DNA of 64,000 nucleotides, taken from contig NZ_KB235904.1 of NCBI RefSeq assembly GCF_000332155.1, positions 2,339,813-2,403,812 of the forward strand, in the 5' to 3' direction. Positions 60,884 through 64,000 of the stretch are shown piece by piece (within the stretch, counting starts at the first letter, position 1; every line of letters starts with the position of its first letter). The notes below the pieces were generated by a model. That model did no database searches. It saw nothing but the letters and a program-made list of their open reading frames with translations, and was not told the DNA's origin. This stretch comes from Kamptonema formosum PCC 6407 (GTDB lineage: Bacteria > Cyanobacteriota > Cyanobacteriia > Cyanobacteriales > Microcoleaceae). A program made the translations under genes and the position numbers.

Positions 60884-62299
60884 ATGAACAATCAAAATAG
60901 CCACTATTCGGCTAATCAAACAGAAGATCGCTCGTCAACTCCTAACAATCAACAAGTGCCACAACCACCGCAGGGGTGGAATCAGTTGAAGTGGTTGGGT
61001 CCTAGTTTTATTTGGATGCTGTCTGCTGCGGGTTCTGGTGAACTGTTATTTACACCCCGAATTGCCGCCCTCTATGGATATGAATTGTTATGGGCATTGT
61101 TAGCAGCGGTGATTTTGAAGTGGTTTATCAACCGGGAAGTTGGACGGTTCACAGTCTGCACTGGAGCCACGATTTTGGAGGGCTTTCAACACTTGCCTGG
61201 ACCGAAAAATTGGGCAGTTTGGTTAATTCTGCTTCCTCAATTTGTAGTCGCCATTTCTACGGTTGCAGGTATGGCAGGTGCAGCAGCAACCGCGTTGATT
61301 CTGGTTACAAGCGGAACGGTTCAACTTTGGACGGTAATCATCATCTTGGTGACAGCCGCGATCGTGTTCTTAGGACAGTACAACATTGTTGAACAAGTTT
61401 CATCCTATGTCGGCATTGGTCGTACACTTGCTGTCGTCATCGCTGCAATTTTTGTCTTTCCCAGCATTAGGGACTTAGCATCGGGTTTAGTGCCTCAAGT
61501 TCCTCAAGATGTCCAGTATCAAGAAGTGTTGCCCTGGTTAGGCTTCATGTTGGCAGGCGCAGCCGGAATGATGTGGTATTCCTACTGGGTGGATGCACGC
61601 GGCTACGGTGCGACTGCCTTGAAGCAAGAGCAACCGCTGGAGGTGAAGCAACTCAATGCTGACCAACAGCAGCGATTGCAGGGATGGATTAGTCTCATGA
61701 CTCTCTCGAATACTTTAGCTGTTGTGGGAGCGCTGCTGGCGGCGCTGGCGTTTCTCATTCTAGGTGGCGAACTGTTGCGCCCAGAAGGACTGGTTCCGCA
61801 GGAAAGTCAGGTGGCTGAAACGCTCGGTCGATTGCTGGGCGATCTGTGGGGATCGTTTGGCTTCTGGTTTATGATTGCGATCGTCTTTATTACCTTTTGT
61901 AGCACTACGCTCTCAGTGCAGGACGGCTTTGGGCGGATGTTTGCTGATGGCACTCAAATTTTGCTGCAAGGCTTTGGCGTGCGCGGACGCTGGACAAACG
62001 AGCAGTTTCTCCGCAAGTTCTACCTGGTTACTTTGTTAGCTGCGTTGCCAGTTGCCGTTTACCTACTCTTTGGCGAACCTGTTAGCTTATTGCAAACCGC
62101 AGGCGGAATTGAAGCAGCACATATTCCGGTCGTCACCGGATTAACACTTTATTTGAATCACCGAATGTTGCCTGAAAAATTACGTCCATCCAAATTTATT
62201 TTCGCTGGAACAGTAATTGCAGGTTTATTTTTTGCGGGGTTTGCTGGAATTTATTTGCTGCAATTAACAAGCGTTATAGGAGGCGCTAATGGAGCTTGA
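60884..62299 (+). CDS. Nramp-related divalent metal transporter
   Basis: 471 residues from the ATG at 60884. A polar 35-residue N-terminus precedes about 11-12 helices. The TM1 region reads LGPSFIWMLSAAGSGELLFT, where canonical Nramps have DPGN; TM6 reads MLAGAAGMMWYSYWVDARGY, where canonical ones have MPH. This fits the diverged Nramp-related branch, some of which transports Mg2+ or others. It is next to the DUF389 and HAD genes in the same direction. Plasma membrane. Confidence 0.85.
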   Translation: MNNQNSHYSANQTEDRSSTPNNQQVPQPPQGWNQLKWLGPSFIWMLSAAGSGELLFTPRIAALYGYELLWALLAAVILKWFINREVGRFTVCTGATILEGFQHLPGPKNWAVWLILLPQFVVAISTVAGMAGAAATALILVTSGTVQLWTVIIILVTAAIVFLGQYNIVEQVSSYVGIGRTLAVVIAAIFVFPSIRDLASGLVPQVPQDVQYQEVLPWLGFMLAGAAGMMWYSYWVDARGYGATALKQEQPLEVKQLNADQQQRLQGWISLMTLSNTLAVVGALLAALAFLILGGELLRPEGLVPQESQVAETLGRLLGDLWGSFGFWFMIAIVFITFCSTTLSVQDGFGRMFADGTQILLQGFGVRGRWTNEQFLRKFYLVTLLAALPVAVYLLFGEPVSLLQTAGGIEAAHIPVVTGLTLYLNHRMLPEKLRPSKFIFAGTVIAGLFFAGFAGIYLLQLTSVIGGANGA

Positions 62300-62362
62300 T
62301 GTAGTCAGAAGCCACTTGCATTAGTTTTGCTGATTTTCTAGTTACTGAGGAGGAATTTATCT

Positions 62363-63256
62363 ATGGCTAAGCCTGCTGTCGCTCAATCCACAAGTTCAAT
62401 TTCAACTAAATCAGTTTGTAATCGAATTGCGATCGTCTTTGACTTTGATGATACGCTTGCCCCTGATACCTTTGACGAATTAATTGAGAGTTTAGGATTG
62501 AACGTTGACCAATTTCGTCAGCAGCAGTATGAACCCCTAAAGGCCGCAGGTTGGGATCACGTTGCAGCAAGGTTCTATTGCTTAATTCAAGAATCTAAAC
62601 GCCGTAAAGACATTGAGGACAAAATTACAAAAGATTCTTTAATGCAATTTGGGCAGCAGCTACAGCCGTTTGCGGGCGTTACTGAAATGTTCGATCGCCT
62701 CCGTCAGCACGTTCATCATCTCAATTCAAAAATAAATCTAGAGTTTTATGTCATCACCGGTGGATTTGCTGAAGTCGTTCGCAACACCTCGATCTCGCCC
62801 TATTTTGAGCAGATTTGGGGATGCGAATTTCACTATAGCGAAATGGGCGAAATTGAATTTCTCAAACGCAGCATCAGCCACACCGAAAAGACACGCTACT
62901 TGATGCAAATTGCTAGCGGTAAAGAGGAAGTAGAGGCAGACGGACGCTCGTTTGCCTACCGCGATGTCCCAAAATCAGAACTGTATGTCCCGCTGTCTCA
63001 AATCATCTACGTTGGCGATGGAGTATCAGATGTGCCCTGTTTTTCGATCGTCAATGATGAAGGCGGCATTGCGATTGGTGTTTACAAAAATGCTCAGGAA
63101 TGGAATCGCCGAATTCAAATTAGTGAAAGTCAGCGGGTTGCGAATCTGGCGCTGGCAGACTATCGCGAGGATTCGGAATTGATGCGATCGCTCACGCTGG
63201 CAGTTGAAAGCCTCTGCAAACAAATCGCCCTGCGTCAATTAAGTGTAGGAGAGTAA
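62363..63256 (+). CDS. HAD-family phosphatase-like hydrolase
   Basis: 297 residues. Catalytic motif I is FDFDDTLAPDTF (nucleophile Asp), motif II VITGGFAEV (Thr) and motif III/IV YVGDGVSDVPCFSIV. The cap is helical (residues about 60-130). A phosphatase or phosphotransferase substrate cannot be assigned. The start at 62363 follows GAGGAGG at about 62347. It lies 63 nt after the Nramp-related gene and 133 nt before the GH13 gene. Confidence 0.9.
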   Translation: MAKPAVAQSTSSISTKSVCNRIAIVFDFDDTLAPDTFDELIESLGLNVDQFRQQQYEPLKAAGWDHVAARFYCLIQESKRRKDIEDKITKDSLMQFGQQLQPFAGVTEMFDRLRQHVHHLNSKINLEFYVITGGFAEVVRNTSISPYFEQIWGCEFHYSEMGEIEFLKRSISHTEKTRYLMQIASGKEEVEADGRSFAYRDVPKSELYVPLSQIIYVGDGVSDVPCFSIVNDEGGIAIGVYKNAQEWNRRIQISESQRVANLALADYREDSELMRSLTLAVESLCKQIALRQLSVGE

Positions 63257-63389
63257 GTGTAGGAGATGACGCAACCCGATCGGGAATTGAGTTTAATTTA
63301 CTGCCTTTGATAATCGTGGCGATCGCAGTTAGTTTCATCAGCTATGCACTTCAACGTAGGTAAAACTGAAAAAATACGGGTAATTTAGG

Positions 63390-64000
63390 ATGCACAAACA
63401 TTGGTACAAAAATACAATTGTTTACTCGCTCGATGTCGAAACCTTTATGGATGCTAATGGTGACGGCATTGGTGATTTTCAAGGATTAACGCAGCGTTTA
63501 GATCACCTGTCAGGATTAGGAATTACCTGTCTCTGGCTGTTACCGTTTTACCCATCCCCCAATCGAGACAATGGCTACGATGTCATGGATTACTACAACG
63601 TCGATCCCCGGTTGGGAACGTTAGGCGATTTTGTTGAATTCATACATCAGGCGCGAGAGTGTGGTATCCACGTTATTATCGATCTGGTCATAAATCACAC
63701 TTCAATTGAGCATCCCTGGTTTCAGAAAGCCAGAAGCGATCGCCACTCGCGCTACCGTGACTATTACGTTTGGTCTGAGCAGCCGCAGGAAAATCTGAGC
63801 CTGATTGCGTTTCCAACGGTAGAAGATAGCCTCTGGGAATATGATGACCAGGCAAACGCCTATTATCTCCATCATTTCTTCAAAGAACAGCCCGATCTTA
63901 ATATTACTAACCCTGCCGTTCGAGAAGAAATTTGCAAAATTATTGGCTTTTGGCTGGAGCTAGGGGTATCTGGGTTTCGCATTGATGCGGCTCCGTATGT
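63390..64000 (+). CDS. GH13 alpha-glucanase-type enzyme, trehalose synthase-like (5' part)
   Basis: The first ~203 residues of a glycoside hydrolase family 13 enzyme; the gene runs off the window. Start ATG at 63390. HKHWYKNTIVYSLDVETFMD and NGDGIGDFQGLTQRLDHL, then LWLLPFYPSPNRDNGYDVMD are typical of the TreS/amylase group. Conserved region I is DLVINHTSIEHPWF and region II begins GVSGFRIDAAPY with the nucleophile Asp. Trehalose synthase (maltose isomerisation) is the most likely function, but only the full length can show it. Confidence 0.85.
   Translation, partial: MHKHWYKNTIVYSLDVETFMDANGDGIGDFQGLTQRLDHLSGLGITCLWLLPFYPSPNRDNGYDVMDYYNVDPRLGTLGDFVEFIHQARECGIHVIIDLVINHTSIEHPWFQKARSDRHSRYRDYYVWSEQPQENLSLIAFPTVEDSLWEYDDQANAYYLHHFFKEQPDLNITNPAVREEICKIIGFWLELGVSGFRIDAAPY

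Overview
The window comes from a cyanobacterium, most likely a filamentous, repeat-rich one of the Oscillatoria/Microcoleus type (the clade is an inference). The photosystem II genes psbH and psbN, a PII protein with Ser49, and several cyanobacteria-specific families (DUF3172, DUF3146-like, DUF3611) show the phylum directly. So do the very frequent GCGATCGC (HIP1) octamers, the heptameric tandem repeats and the many small palindromic repeats between genes. No tRNA, rRNA or CRISPR array was seen.

Layout. 0-12.6 kb: the 5' part of smc on the minus strand, a TumE-type toxin-antitoxin pair, ilvB with a C-terminal zinc ribbon, an MFS transporter, a decayed TnpB gene, glnB, rdgB, and a DUF559 nuclease bracketed by inverted G-rich repeats. 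It ends with a two-gene cassette, a caspase-GUN4 fusion preceded by a small Pepco-like protein. 12.6-22.4 kb: mostly core metabolism (tkt, fabF, acpP, an HdrB-like protein, clpS, a CPBP protease, an OmpR-type regulator), interrupted at 15.3-16.0 kb by a decayed toxin-antitoxin patch. 22.4-33.4 kb: creatininase-family protein, lhgO, a seven-repeat WD40 protein, a DUF4347 gene remnant cut by an ISL3-type element, a Wzz-like membrane protein, an MBL-fold hydrolase, aroC, psbN/psbH, tatA and pth. 33.5-35.6 kb: a translationally coupled DUF262 + HEPN pair that looks like a defence module, followed by a truncated ParD-like antitoxin.

35.5-45.9 kb: rsmI, a PfkB kinase, a large membrane adenylate cyclase, a JmjC/cupin-like protein, a CysQ-like phosphatase, GNAT, thioredoxin and a LOG-family enzyme. 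45.9-52 kb: an accessory region holding a compact NB-ARC ATPase and a stand-alone paralogue of its N-terminal helix-turn-helix domain, each preceded by the same repeated promoter motif. A dense toxin-antitoxin island follows (HicAB, a RelE/ParE-like pair, a XisH remnant, MazEF and a duplicated antitoxin fragment). 52.5-57.7 kb: msrA, then a TetR regulator divergent from a DevBCA-type exporter operon with paired operators between them. 57.9-64 kb: a broken S-layer-homology gene and a co-directional stress/ion-type cassette (DUF3611, DUF389, a two-TM channel, an Nramp-related transporter, a HAD phosphatase and a GH13 trehalose-synthase-like enzyme running off the edge).

The candidates most worth following as systems are the Pepco/caspase-GUN4 cassette, the DUF262/HEPN pair, the NB-ARC/HTH paralogues with shared promoter motif, and the DUF559 nuclease flanked by inverted repeats. 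Family names come from recognition of motifs in the translated sequence; no database search was run.
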